This document shows positions 27,692 through 36,207 of a stretch of 58,498 nt of DNA, in pieces. The stretch spans positions 1 to 58,498 of the forward strand of contig DUMJ01000004.1 in NCBI GenBank assembly GCA_012839925.1. Reading direction: 5' to 3'. Source of the stretch: a bacterium. GTDB taxonomy: Bacteria; DUMJ01. Position numbers and translations under genes: made by a program. Under the pieces are notes generated by a model that saw nothing but the letters and a program-made list of their open reading frames with translations, was not told the DNA's origin and made no database searches. How positions within the stretch are numbered: the first letter of the stretch is position 1; each line of letters starts with the position of its first letter.

Positions 27692-28447
27692 TTAGTAAGC
27701 GTATAGTCTACCATAGGGTCTCCTGTTGTAAGGGATAAGTTTATAAAATGGTCTATCCATAATACAGTCAAAGTTAAGATCAAAATAATTTGAAAAATCC
27801 ATAATATATTTTTTTAAAAACTCCAGATCGTTCTCATCCGCATCAATCATTTTTGTCTCTTTTCCCAGTTTATACTCTGGTATTTTTCCCCTGATATATA
27901 TAGCTCCACCATGCATACCGGTTCCGCAGAAATACCCTGTTATCTCGTCCTCGGAGGTATTTAACCCAAGGCTTATTATCCTCCCACCTGCCATATATTC
28001 TCCAAGAAAGTCTCCACTTCCACCACCTATTACAATTACAGGTATTTTATCCTGATACTCCTTCATATGTATTCCAATCCTGTAACCGGCAGAATCCCTG
28101 ATGAAAATCCTTCCCCCTCTCATACCATAACCGGCGAGGTCTCCAGCACTCCCATATATGACAATTTCCCCATCATTCATCGTATTGGCTACACCATCCT
28201 GAGCATTCCCAAAGACCTTTATCGTAAGTCCATTCATAAATATCCCGAGGTCATTTCCAGGAGTCCCGTATACCTCCAGGACACTCTGGGGAAAAGTCAA
28301 CCCATCACTTATATATCTCTGACCATTTACATTGAGAAGCCTTAACTCCTGGTATCCGTCGGTCAGAGATTCTCTTATCATCTCATTCAAAACTTTATAG
28401 TGCAATCCTTCAGCATCTATTGTCTTTAACGTCCTGTCTCTTTCCAC
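27692..28447 (-). CDS. Glutamate synthase, GXGXG (alpha-3-like) subunit
   Basis: About 251 residues of right-handed beta-helix repeats rich in GxGxG (GNDLGIFMNGL, GNAQDGVANTM, GSAGDLAGYGMRGG). This is the C-terminal domain of GltB as a separate chain. The start is GTG at 28447, one base after the stop of the FAD oxidoreductase gene, with GGAG upstream; a longer ATG start at 28507 would overlap that gene by 59 bases. It structurally bridges the amidotransferase and FMN domains. It is last of the five-gene operon. Confidence 0.9.
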   Translation of the reverse strand: MERDRTLKTIDAEGLHYKVLNEMIRESLTDGYQELRLLNVNGQRYISDGLTFPQSVLEVYGTPGNDLGIFMNGLTIKVFGNAQDGVANTMNDGEIVIYGSAGDLAGYGMRGGRIFIRDSAGYRIGIHMKEYQDKIPVIVIGGGSGDFLGEYMAGGRIISLGLNTSEDEITGYFCGTGMHGGAIYIRGKIPEYKLGKETKMIDADENDLEFLKKYIMDFSNYFDLNFDCIMDRPFYKLIPYNRRPYGRLYAY

Positions 28448-28448
28448 C

Positions 28449-29702
28449 TTATACCATCTCCAATATTTTCTCTTTCCTGAACTCTTTTGGAAGGTCCAGA
28501 AAACCAAAATTGTCTGCCAGCAATCTTTCTTTAAAATCAGAGATATCTATTCTCTGTCTCATAAGGTCTGTAATTATACCGGTTCGGTCTATAGAGTTTA
28601 TAAACATAAAACCAGCTATCTTTCCGTCATCGATATAGAGTTTTCTGTATATCCTCTTGTTTTTCTCCATCCTCTTAATAGTCTCCATCCCACCGGAAGG
28701 ATTTAATAATCCTGCTGTCATAATATGCATATCAAAGAATCCTATAGAGTTCATAGGAAATCCTCCGGGATATTCTGTAATCTTTCCTGCCATATTCAGA
28801 CCTGCTATCTCTCCCTCTATATAAGCATTTGGTAGGATTGGTACTACTCTATTTTCTCCGGTCAGCATATCTAACGCCTCTGCCACATCCCCGGCTGAAT
28901 ATACATCCGGTATATTTGTTTCCATCCTGCTGTTTACAGGGATACCTCTATTTATCCTCAGAGAAGTGCCTCTAAATATATCCACATTCGGGACAACACC
29001 TATGGCAAAGATAAGAACATTAGCCTGAATTGTATCCAGAGATTTCAGTTCTACCGCTTCTACATCTTCTTCCCCAATAACTTTAGTCGCAGAGTTTTCA
29101 AGGAAAAATTTTACCCCTCTTTTTTCAAATTCCTTCTGTACAATTCCAGCACCCTCTTCATCCAGAATGGAGCTCAGTATTCTACCTGCCAGTTCAACTA
29201 CTGTGACGTTACAACCTCTCTCTACCAGAGCCTCTGCTGCTTTTAATCCGATTAAACCTGCACCGACCACAACCACACTGGCTTCTCTGAATATCACTCT
29301 ATCTATGGCTTTGACGTCATCGAAATTTGAAAAAGTAAAGACATTACCTTTTGGACCTGGTATAGAAGGAACAAAGGGTTTGCCACCGGTAGCAATCAGT
29401 AATTTGTCATAGTGGATACCTTCTCCTGTCTCTAAAAATACCTCCTTACCATCAAAATCCACCCTGGTGGCTTTTACTCCAGAGATCAATTTAACTTGAT
29501 TCTTCCTGTAAAAATCTCCAGGTCTATAAAATATATCATTATCTCCAATCTTCCCCGAAAGCCAGTATGAGATTAACGGTCTGGAATATACAGAATATGG
29601 CTCTTCAGAGATTACTATAATTTCTCCTTCGGTATCAACCCTTCTTATCCCCTCTATACACCCTGTAGCTGCTATGGAATTACCAATGATGACGTACCTC
29701 AT
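28449..29702 (-). CDS. FAD/NAD(P)-dependent oxidoreductase of the glutamate synthase
   Basis: A 417-residue pyridine-nucleotide disulphide-type oxidoreductase. It has an N-terminal FAD site VIIGNSIAATG near 4-14, a second dinucleotide fold VVVGAGLIGLKAAEA near 145-159, and the FAD Asp in VYSAGDVAEA near 266. It resembles NirB/rubredoxin-reductase-like enzymes rather than classical GltD. It probably passes electrons from NAD(P)H to the ferredoxin-like subunit encoded just upstream. It is fourth in the operon. Confidence 0.9.
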   Translation of the reverse strand: MRYVIIGNSIAATGCIEGIRRVDTEGEIIVISEEPYSVYSRPLISYWLSGKIGDNDIFYRPGDFYRKNQVKLISGVKATRVDFDGKEVFLETGEGIHYDKLLIATGGKPFVPSIPGPKGNVFTFSNFDDVKAIDRVIFREASVVVVGAGLIGLKAAEALVERGCNVTVVELAGRILSSILDEEGAGIVQKEFEKRGVKFFLENSATKVIGEEDVEAVELKSLDTIQANVLIFAIGVVPNVDIFRGTSLRINRGIPVNSRMETNIPDVYSAGDVAEALDMLTGENRVVPILPNAYIEGEIAGLNMAGKITEYPGGFPMNSIGFFDMHIMTAGLLNPSGGMETIKRMEKNKRIYRKLYIDDGKIAGFMFINSIDRTGIITDLMRQRIDISDFKERLLADNFGFLDLPKEFRKEKILEMV

Positions 29703-29712
29703 AGTCTCCTCC

Positions 29713-30168
29713 TCATACCTCTTTCAGCTCCAATGCTTCGTTGGGGCAATTTTCTACGCAGATCGGAGTGCCTCTCTCTATGCATAAGTCACATTTAGAG
29801 GCAACCTTTTTATTTTCTCCTCTTCTTATAGCACCGTAAGGACATACCAGAATACAGGTCCAGCACCCCACACACTTACTTTCATCACACATAATAACCC
29901 CTGTCTTTTCATCTCTATACATGGCACCTGTAATACAGGCTTTGATGCATAGAGGGTCATCACAGTGACGACACTGCAATGCAAATGTTATATAGTATCC
30001 ATCCTTTTCTTCAACGGTAACTCTGGGGGATGGTCTATCTTTCTTATTAAAAGCCTTAACCAGGTCTTTACTTCCAGAATGAGCCAGGATACAGTAGACC
30101 TCGCAAAGATGACATCCTATACATACGTCTTCTTTCGGATATATCCTCTTTCTTATCTTTGATTCCAT
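29713..30168 (-). CDS. Ferredoxin-like subunit, multiple 4Fe-4S clusters
   Basis: A 151-residue HycB/CooF-type protein with four cysteine groups: CIGCHLCEVYC, CRHCDDPLCIKAC, CVGCWTCILVCP and CDLC...CVENCP. Together they could bind up to four 4Fe-4S clusters. It lies between the FAD oxidoreductase and the FMN glutamate synthase subunit. The likely job is carrying electrons between them. Confidence 0.93.
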   Translation of the reverse strand: MESKIRKRIYPKEDVCIGCHLCEVYCILAHSGSKDLVKAFNKKDRPSPRVTVEEKDGYYITFALQCRHCDDPLCIKACITGAMYRDEKTGVIMCDESKCVGCWTCILVCPYGAIRRGENKKVASKCDLCIERGTPICVENCPNEALELKEV

Positions 30169-31677
30169 TTACATCCCCTCCCCGGCATGTTTTATCCCAA
30201 GGATCTCCAGCTCTTTTTCGTTCAGACCTATCCCTCTTAGCATAAGTCTATTCCCCCTCAAACTCTCAAGTGCATTTATCCCCATTCCTCCAAGCATCTC
30301 ATTTATCTCATGAGCCCATGCGTTCAATAGATTGCTCGCCCTTCTCGCTCCGATATCGGGGTTTAACCTTTTTACCAGATTTGGATCCTGGGTTGCTATA
30401 CCCCAGTTACACCTTCCGGTATGACAATTCTGACAGAGATGACAACCAAGAGATACCAGGGCAGATGTCGCTATATAAACAGCATCTGCACCAAGCGCTA
30501 CAGCTTTTATCACATCAGCACTATTTCTAATAGAACCTGCCGCTATAATGGATACCTGATGTCTCAAACCTTCCTCCCTGAGTCTTGTATCAACAGCAGC
30601 CAGAGCCAGTTCTATGGGTATCCCAACATTATCTCTTATTCTTGTCGGGGCAGCTCCAGTTCCTCCCCGAAAACCATCTATAGCTATAAAATCTGCACCG
30701 GCTCTTACTATACCAGACGCTATGGCAGATACATTGTGTACGGCTGCTATCTTTACCCCCACTGGCTTTTTATAATTTACAGCCTCTTTCAATGCGTATA
30801 TCAACTGCTTTAAATCTTCTATGGAATAGATATCATGATGTGGGGCTGGAGAGATAGCATCTGTCCCTATTGGGATCATTCTTGTACTGGATACATCCTC
30901 TCCAACTTTTTCTCCAGGTAGATGTCCTCCGATACCTGGCTTTGCACCCTGCCCAATCTTTATCTCAATAGCAGAACCGGCATTTAAATAATCTATATCA
31001 ACACCAAATCTTCCAGACGCACACTGAACAATAGCACGATGGCTGTATGGATATAGTTTTCTATGTAAGCCTCCCTCTCCCGTATTCCAGTATGTTCCAA
31101 CCTCTACCGCTGCTCTTGCCAGTGATTCAGAGGCATTGAGACTTATCGAACCAAAAGACATAGCTGAAAACATTATTGGGATTTCGAGCTCCAGCTGTGG
31201 AGGCATCTCTGTAAGTAGATTCCCATAGCTATCAAAATCCAGTCTTTCAGGTTTTCTCCCTATAAAAGTCTTAAGTTCCACCGGTTCTCTTAAAGGGTCT
31301 ATAGAGGGATTTGTCACCTGACTGGCATTTATGAGAAGCCTGTCCCAGTATACAGGATAATTCTTATCATTACCCATCCCGGTAAGAAGAATACCGCCAG
31401 TTTCAGATTGCTTATATATATCCTTGATTGTTCTCTCTGTCCACTGATAATTTTCTCTGAATTCAAGTGGATTCCTCATTATTGTTATAGCCTTTGTGGG
31501 GCACATGGTAACACATCTATGACAGCCAACACACTTAGAGTTATCACTGACAACCCTGTCATCTTCCTCATCATACTGATGCACCTCGTTAGCGCATTGT
31601 CTTACACAGACCTTGCATCTGATGCATCTGGTTTCATCTCTTATTACAAGAAAATCTGATTCATACAGAGTCTTCAT
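30169..31677 (-). CDS. Glutamate synthase, FMN-binding catalytic subunit with ferredoxin domain
   Basis: A 502-residue archaeal-type GltB core. Two N-terminal 4Fe-4S motifs (CIRCKVCVRQC and CVGCHRCVTMC, in the first 65 residues) precede the FMN barrel (FSAMSFGSIS near 175; GGTGAAPTRI near 325). The cluster motif GCHLCQNCHTGRCNWG is near 415. It makes glutamate from 2-oxoglutarate and ammonia delivered by the amidotransferase chain. The start ATG at 31677 overlaps the upstream stop (ATGA). An in-frame upstream ATG at 31737 is unlikely. Electrons may come from ferredoxin or from the FAD subunit. Confidence 0.94.
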   Translation of the reverse strand: MKTLYESDFLVIRDETRCIRCKVCVRQCANEVHQYDEEDDRVVSDNSKCVGCHRCVTMCPTKAITIMRNPLEFRENYQWTERTIKDIYKQSETGGILLTGMGNDKNYPVYWDRLLINASQVTNPSIDPLREPVELKTFIGRKPERLDFDSYGNLLTEMPPQLELEIPIMFSAMSFGSISLNASESLARAAVEVGTYWNTGEGGLHRKLYPYSHRAIVQCASGRFGVDIDYLNAGSAIEIKIGQGAKPGIGGHLPGEKVGEDVSSTRMIPIGTDAISPAPHHDIYSIEDLKQLIYALKEAVNYKKPVGVKIAAVHNVSAIASGIVRAGADFIAIDGFRGGTGAAPTRIRDNVGIPIELALAAVDTRLREEGLRHQVSIIAAGSIRNSADVIKAVALGADAVYIATSALVSLGCHLCQNCHTGRCNWGIATQDPNLVKRLNPDIGARRASNLLNAWAHEINEMLGGMGINALESLRGNRLMLRGIGLNEKELEILGIKHAGEGM

Positions 31678-32786
31678 ACCAGTATTCTCTTTTCCTCTAA
31701 CATTGATATAACCGCCTCTCCTCCTCTTGGCATCCATACCCTGTCAAGTTTCGGAGATAACTCTCTTATCGCAGATTCCTCAGAAGCCATATAAACAAAG
31801 TCTCCACTTTTTCCAGCCACCAGGGGTCTCAGTTTTATCCTGTCGGTAAGTGATATAAGACCATTTTTGAATCCAACAATTATAGAGAATGGTCCGTTCA
31901 ATAAACAACTCTGATATACCGCCCTTATAGCCTTTATCTTGTTTTTCTCTTCTTCGTCAAGTCTTTCGACAGTACTGTAAAATGGTGGAGCCAGGGCTTT
32001 AACAACTATATCTACTGGAAGTCTGTGCCTCCTGATAAGCAGGTCCATAATATAGGTTATGACCTCTGTATCGGTCATAAGAGTACACTTATAACCAAAC
32101 ATCTCAATATATCTGACGTTTGTTCCATAAGAGGATATCTCTCCATTATGGACCACCGTCCAATCTAAGAGAGAAAAAGGATGTGCACCTCCCCACCATC
32201 CCGGGGTATTGGTGGGAAACCTGGAATGGGCTGTCCAGCTGTACCCATTGTACTCTTCAAGTTTATAGAACTCTCCTATATCTTCGGGATAACCGACACC
32301 TTTAAAGACCCCCATATTCTTACCACTGGAAAAGACATAAGCCCCTTTTATCTCACTGTTAATCTTCATAACAAGATCAACGATAAAGTCATCTTCTGAT
32401 ACGTCTTCTTCCAGATATTCCTCTTTGGGTTTAACGAAATATCTCCAGATCATAGGGGCATTTCTGATATTTTTTACTTTTCTTGTGGGAATTTTTTCTT
32501 CCTGTACCACATCGAGGTAATTGTACAGAAGAGAAGATGTCTCTTCCCTGGCTTTTGGGTCTTCGAAAAAGATATGAAAGGCATAATAATCTTCTCTATC
32601 GGGGTATATCCCATAACCAGCAAAGCCTGCGCCAAGCCCATTACCCCTTTCTCTCATCACACTCATAGCGTCTACAATATGTCCTCCAGAGGTCAGTTCT
32701 CCCCTGGTGTTTATATAACCTGAAAGTCCACAGGCTGAAGGTATTCTGATCTGCCCCTCGATATACTTAATATTTATATCCCTCAT
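31674..32786 (-). CDS. Glutamate synthase, class II glutamine amidotransferase subunit
   Basis: A 370-residue Ntn amidotransferase releasing ammonia from glutamine. The catalytic Cys is in PSACGLSGY (Cys19), so an 18-residue propeptide must be removed to expose it. Further signature segments are WTAHSRFPTNTPGWWGGAHPF near 183-203 and VVHNGEISSYG near 211. It is first in the split glutamate synthase operon. AAGGAGG precedes the ATG. A promoter and tandem hexaloop leader lie at 32831-32966. Confidence 0.92.
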   Translation of the reverse strand: MRDINIKYIEGQIRIPSACGLSGYINTRGELTSGGHIVDAMSVMRERGNGLGAGFAGYGIYPDREDYYAFHIFFEDPKAREETSSLLYNYLDVVQEEKIPTRKVKNIRNAPMIWRYFVKPKEEYLEEDVSEDDFIVDLVMKINSEIKGAYVFSSGKNMGVFKGVGYPEDIGEFYKLEEYNGYSWTAHSRFPTNTPGWWGGAHPFSLLDWTVVHNGEISSYGTNVRYIEMFGYKCTLMTDTEVITYIMDLLIRRHRLPVDIVVKALAPPFYSTVERLDEEEKNKIKAIRAVYQSCLLNGPFSIIVGFKNGLISLTDRIKLRPLVAGKSGDFVYMASEESAIRELSPKLDRVWMPRGGEAVISMLEEKRILV

Positions 32787-32830
32787 ATCTGTTTCCTCCT
32801 TCTAATTGGGATAGAATAATACAATAAAGC

Positions 32831-32914
32831 TATTCCCCCATTGGGATATAACGTTGCCTGCTTCGGCAGAACAGACATTGTCCTTATAAGACTCCTTCAA
32901 GACATCTTTGTCTT
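32831..32914 (-). promoter_or_regulatory. Tandem hexaloop leader (ANTAR-target-like) of the glutamate synthase operon
   Basis: On the minus strand, P1 (32914-32899) is stem AAGAC/GTCTT with loop AAAGAT. P2 (32848-32831) is TATCCC/GGAATA with loop AATGGG and one mismatched pair. Both loops have A at position 1 and G at position 4. The 50 bases between them include a CTGC-CGAA-GCAG hairpin. The leader lies between a consensus promoter and the ribosome site. P2 is weaker here than in the glnA and gdhA leaders. Confidence 0.65.
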
Positions 32915-32938
32915 AAAGGCAGAAGAGATTGTAAAATA

Positions 32939-32966
32939 ATTATATTGAAAAAAACTTCCCTGTCAA
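32939..32966 (-). promoter_or_regulatory. Sigma-70 promoter of the glutamate synthase operon
   Basis: On the minus strand TTGACA (32966-32961), 16-base spacer, TATAAT (32944-32939). The -35 lies inside the nadE terminator hairpin. Confidence 0.88.
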
Positions 32967-32976
32967 GAGCAGGGGA
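32947..32976 (-). terminator. Intrinsic terminator of nadE
   Basis: On the minus strand, CCCTG and CAGGG arms (32974-32970 and 32962-32958) enclose a 7-base loop and are followed within a few bases by seven Ts. It begins next to the nadE stop codon and overlaps the downstream promoter. Confidence 0.85.
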
Positions 32977-34605
32977 CTACCAGTTCCTTCTCCATACTAT
33001 CGGCATTCTTCTTCCAGTTCCAAAAGCCTTGGTAGTTACCTTAAGGATTGGGGCAGACTGTCGTCTCTTGTACTCTGCAGAATCAATTCTTCTTACCACA
33101 TCTATCACCAGATTTCGATCAAAACCCATACTAACCATACTATCAACAGAAAGGTTATCCTCTACATAGGCTTTTATAATGGGGTCAAGAATACTGTATG
33201 GAGGTAATGAATCCTCATCTTTCTGGTCTGGTCTCAGTTCTGCAGATGGAGGTTTCAAAAGTATCCTGTTTGGGATTATTTCTTCTTCACTATTTATAAA
33301 TCTTGCAAGTTCATATACCATTGTTTTAGGAACGTCACCTATTACCGAAAGTCCCCCGGACATATCTCCGTAGAGAGTACAGTAACCCATTGCAAGTTCA
33401 GATTTATTTCCAGTACTCAATACAAGATATCCCTCTCTATTGGAGAGAAACATTATAATGTTACCTCTAATTCTGGCCTGAAGGTTCTCCTCCGCTATAT
33501 CCATAACAGGATAACCTCTAGGGTTTAATGACTCTAGAAATGTCGAAAAGACCTTCTCAATTGGTATCACTCTAAACTCTATATCTAGATTTTTAGCTAA
33601 GATTTCTGCATCTATAAGACTTTCTTTAGATGAGTATCTTGATGGCATTCCTACACCCAAGACATTTTCAGCCCCCAATGCAGAAACAGCCAAACAGGCA
33701 ACTACAGATGAGTCTATGCCACCACTTAAAGCTACAAGGGCACGACTGAAACCTGTCTTAGCAAGATAATCTCTTATCCCTGAAATCAACGCTTTATGGA
33801 CAAATGATATGTCCTCTTTTAGATGATTCGATTCTTTCCCCGCGGGGATATCCTCTGTATCTATGACATAAAAATCTTCTTCAAAGTTTTTGCCCTCCCA
33901 TATTACGCATCCCCCCTCATCTATCACCAGGCTTGAGCCGTCAAAGATAAGTTCGTCGTTACCACCGACCTGGTTTACGTATACAGCAATCTTTTTATAT
34001 TTTTTAGCTATATAACTCAGCATATCTATTCTGAGATTTCTTTTACCATAATGATATGGAGAAGCAGAAATGTTTATGATTATATCTATACCCTGAAATA
34101 TAAGATCCTCTATAGGGTCAACATCATACAATCTTCTATCCCAGTAGTCCTTATCATTCCATATATCCTCACAGATTGTTATCCCTAATCTTTTCCCATT
34201 GAAGACTACAGGATGGGTAAATCTGGCAGGCTTAAAATACCTCACCTCATCAAAGACATCATAATTTGGCAGTAATGTTTTATCCTGTCTAGCCAACAGT
34301 TTACCTTCATAGAAGAACAGGGCAGAATTATATATCTTACCTTCCTCGTAAGAAGGAACCCCCAGTATAACCCCTATATTTTGACTTGCAGGGGTAACTT
34401 TATCTCTCAATACTTCTTTTATCTTCTTTACGATATCAGGATTATACAGTAAATCCCTTGGTGGGTAACCTATCAAAGAAAGCTCTGAGAAGATAATAAT
34501 ATCAGAAGATAAATCCTCTGCCTTCTTAATCTTACTTAATATCTTCTCCAGGTTCCCCTCAATGTCACCTACTGTTGGATTTATCTGAGCAATTGCTATC
34601 TTCAT
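32977..34605 (-). CDS. nadE: Glutamine-dependent NAD+ synthetase
   Basis: A 542-residue two-domain enzyme. The nitrilase-like glutaminase (1-265) has Glu in FSELSLIGYPP near 41, Lys in DKTLLPNYD near 111 and Cys in GITICEDIW near 148. The synthetase domain has the ATP P-loop ALSGGIDSS near 290. It converts deamido-NAD, ATP and glutamine to NAD. It lies 41 bases downstream of glnA with only a palindrome between them, so it is probably co-transcribed with its glutamine supplier. No obvious ribosome site precedes the ATG. An intrinsic terminator follows. Confidence 0.95.
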   Translation of the reverse strand: MKIAIAQINPTVGDIEGNLEKILSKIKKAEDLSSDIIIFSELSLIGYPPRDLLYNPDIVKKIKEVLRDKVTPASQNIGVILGVPSYEEGKIYNSALFFYEGKLLARQDKTLLPNYDVFDEVRYFKPARFTHPVVFNGKRLGITICEDIWNDKDYWDRRLYDVDPIEDLIFQGIDIIINISASPYHYGKRNLRIDMLSYIAKKYKKIAVYVNQVGGNDELIFDGSSLVIDEGGCVIWEGKNFEEDFYVIDTEDIPAGKESNHLKEDISFVHKALISGIRDYLAKTGFSRALVALSGGIDSSVVACLAVSALGAENVLGVGMPSRYSSKESLIDAEILAKNLDIEFRVIPIEKVFSTFLESLNPRGYPVMDIAEENLQARIRGNIIMFLSNREGYLVLSTGNKSELAMGYCTLYGDMSGGLSVIGDVPKTMVYELARFINSEEEIIPNRILLKPPSAELRPDQKDEDSLPPYSILDPIIKAYVEDNLSVDSMVSMGFDRNLVIDVVRRIDSAEYKRRQSAPILKVTTKAFGTGRRMPIVWRRNW

Positions 34606-34615
34606 CTTTTTAAGG

Positions 34616-34639
34616 TTGGGGCGGGATATCCCGCCCCAA
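34616..34639. repeat. 24-bp perfect palindrome between glnA and nadE
   Basis: TTGGGGCGGGAT followed by its exact reverse complement. It makes a 12-bp GC-rich stem right after the glnA stop. There is no T run on the minus strand (AACCTTAAAAAG follows), so it may be a processing or stabilising hairpin or a weak terminator. Confidence 0.75.
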
Positions 34640-34646
34640 ATATAAA

Positions 34647-35993
34647 CTATAGGACAGGTAGATAGGTCTCCAGTTCATATCCAGTTACCTGACGTCTATA
34701 ATTATCCCACTCTATTTTCTTATTCTCTATGAAGTTAATAAACACATGGTCACCAAGAGTTTTCTTTACCATCTCGCTGTTTTCTGTAATCTCTATCGCC
34801 TCAATAAGACTTCCAGGCAGGCTCTCTATACCTCTTGCCTTTCTCTCTTCATCACTCATATGATATACATTCTCCTTTACAGGGTCAGGAAGGGGATACC
34901 TTTTCTCTATCCCCTCAAGTCCGGCAGATAACATCACCGCAAATGCCAGATATGGGTTACAGGCAGGGTCAGGAGCTCTATACTCTATTCTGGTAGCATC
35001 TTCCTGACCGGGTTTATACATTGGGATTCTTATCAGATCAGACCTGTTTCTGAGAGCCCAGGATATATATACAGGCGCTTCATATCCAGGAACCAGTCTT
35101 TTATAAGAGTTTACCCACTGATTGGTAATAAGCGTTATCTCTTTTGCATGTCTTGTAAGACCGGCTATAAAATATTTTGCATCCTGAGACAGGTGGTATT
35201 TATCGTTGGGGTCGAAAAATGCATTCCTACTATCCTTTGATAGACTCATATGTACGTGCATACCTGAACCGTTCTCACCGAAGAGAGGCTTTGGCATAAA
35301 TGTTGCATAGACACCATTCATATATGCAACTTCCTTCGCTACAAGCCTGGCAGTCATAACTATATCAGCCATAGTTAACGCATCTTTGTATCTAAAGTCA
35401 ACCTCATGTTGGGAAGGTGCCACCTCATGATGGGTAAATTCTACATCTATTCCCATCTCCTCAAGGGTAAGAACAGTTTGATATCTCAGATCAATCGCCT
35501 CATCCCTTGGTATCAGGTCAAAATAGCCACCCCGGTCTAAACCCTCAGGTTTTGGTTCACCATTTACTTTCAGATAAAAATATTCTAGCTCAGGACCAAC
35601 ATTATAGCTAAAGCCCATATCCTGTGCTCTTTTTAGAACCTTCTTGAATACATTCCTGGGGTCTCCATCAAATAGCTTACCATCAGGTTCAACTATGGTG
35701 GCAAACATCCTGGCTACTTTTTTATCCTTTGGTCTCCAGGGTAAGAGGGCAAATGTTGATGGTTCAGGAAATGCAATCATATCACTCTCATCAATTCTTG
35801 TGTATCCTCTTACTGAAGATCCATCAAAACCTAACCCCTCATCAAATGCCTTTTCTAACTCATGTGATGTTATGGTGAAACTCTTCAGATATCCCAGTAT
35901 GTCTGTAAACCATATCTCAACAAAATAGACATCATTCTCCCTTACATACTTAAGGACATCCTCTTTCGTTTTTGGATAACTATTTAAGGGCAT
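34647..35993 (-). CDS. glnA: Glutamine synthetase type I
   Basis: A 448-residue GS-I. The N-terminal beta-grasp domain contains the Asp loop region (GFDGSSVRGYTRIDESDM near 53-70). The catalytic barrel has NVGPELEYFY near 126, THHEVAPSQHEVDFRY near 187-202, and the ATP/glutamate segment GSGMHVHMSL near 242. The length and the lack of the NLYDLP-type adenylylation loop fit the GSI-alpha group, controlled by feedback and gene regulation. It makes glutamine from glutamate and ammonia. AAGGAGG precedes the ATG. A consensus promoter and tandem hexaloops lie upstream. Confidence 0.97.
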   Translation of the reverse strand: MPLNSYPKTKEDVLKYVRENDVYFVEIWFTDILGYLKSFTITSHELEKAFDEGLGFDGSSVRGYTRIDESDMIAFPEPSTFALLPWRPKDKKVARMFATIVEPDGKLFDGDPRNVFKKVLKRAQDMGFSYNVGPELEYFYLKVNGEPKPEGLDRGGYFDLIPRDEAIDLRYQTVLTLEEMGIDVEFTHHEVAPSQHEVDFRYKDALTMADIVMTARLVAKEVAYMNGVYATFMPKPLFGENGSGMHVHMSLSKDSRNAFFDPNDKYHLSQDAKYFIAGLTRHAKEITLITNQWVNSYKRLVPGYEAPVYISWALRNRSDLIRIPMYKPGQEDATRIEYRAPDPACNPYLAFAVMLSAGLEGIEKRYPLPDPVKENVYHMSDEERKARGIESLPGSLIEAIEITENSEMVKKTLGDHVFINFIENKKIEWDNYRRQVTGYELETYLPVL

Positions 35994-36051
35994 AACTATT
36001 CCTCCTTCACGGTCTATTAATAGATTTTATAAACTAGACCTGCATTGGGGA

Positions 36052-36099
36052 ATCCGCCATTGGATGGGAAAAACTAAGAGCTAAGACATCATTGTCTTA
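36052..36099 (-). promoter_or_regulatory. Tandem hexaloop leader (ANTAR-target-like) of glnA
   Basis: On the minus strand, P1 (36099-36082) is stem TAAGAC/GTCTTA with loop AATGAT. P2 (36065-36052) is stem ATCC/GGAT with loop AATGGC. They are 16 bases apart and both loops have A1 and G4. P1 starts about 14 bases after the -10 box, so it is at the very start of the transcript. A GGTCTA/TAGACC pairing further downstream could form an alternative structure. No clear T-run terminator is seen. Confidence 0.78.
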
Positions 36100-36112
36100 A
36101 CAGATTGGAATT

Positions 36113-36141
36113 ATTATATGGATAATATAGAATGTTGTCAA
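36113..36141 (-). promoter_or_regulatory. Sigma-70 promoter of glnA
   Basis: On the minus strand TTGACA (36141-36136), 17-base spacer, TATAAT (36118-36113), a perfect consensus. Confidence 0.92.
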
Positions 36142-36154
36142 GAGGATAGCTTAC

Positions 36155-36201
36155 TGTCGCAATGTCACATGTCACAGGTGTCACAAATGTCACAAAATGT
36201 A
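36155..36201 (+). repeat. Heptamer array 1 (TGTCACA x5)
   Basis: TGTCACA at 36163, 36170, 36179 and 36188, plus TGTCGCA at 36155. Start-to-start spacings are 8, 7, 9 and 9. It lies between the stop of the sigma-4-like gene and the glnA -35 box. Confidence 0.85.
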
Positions 36202-36207
36202 AAACCA

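Noticed and set aside
32860..32875. CTGC-CGAA-GCAG hairpin in the glutamate synthase leader as a terminator
   Set aside because: The stem is short and no T run follows, so it is noted only as part of the leader.
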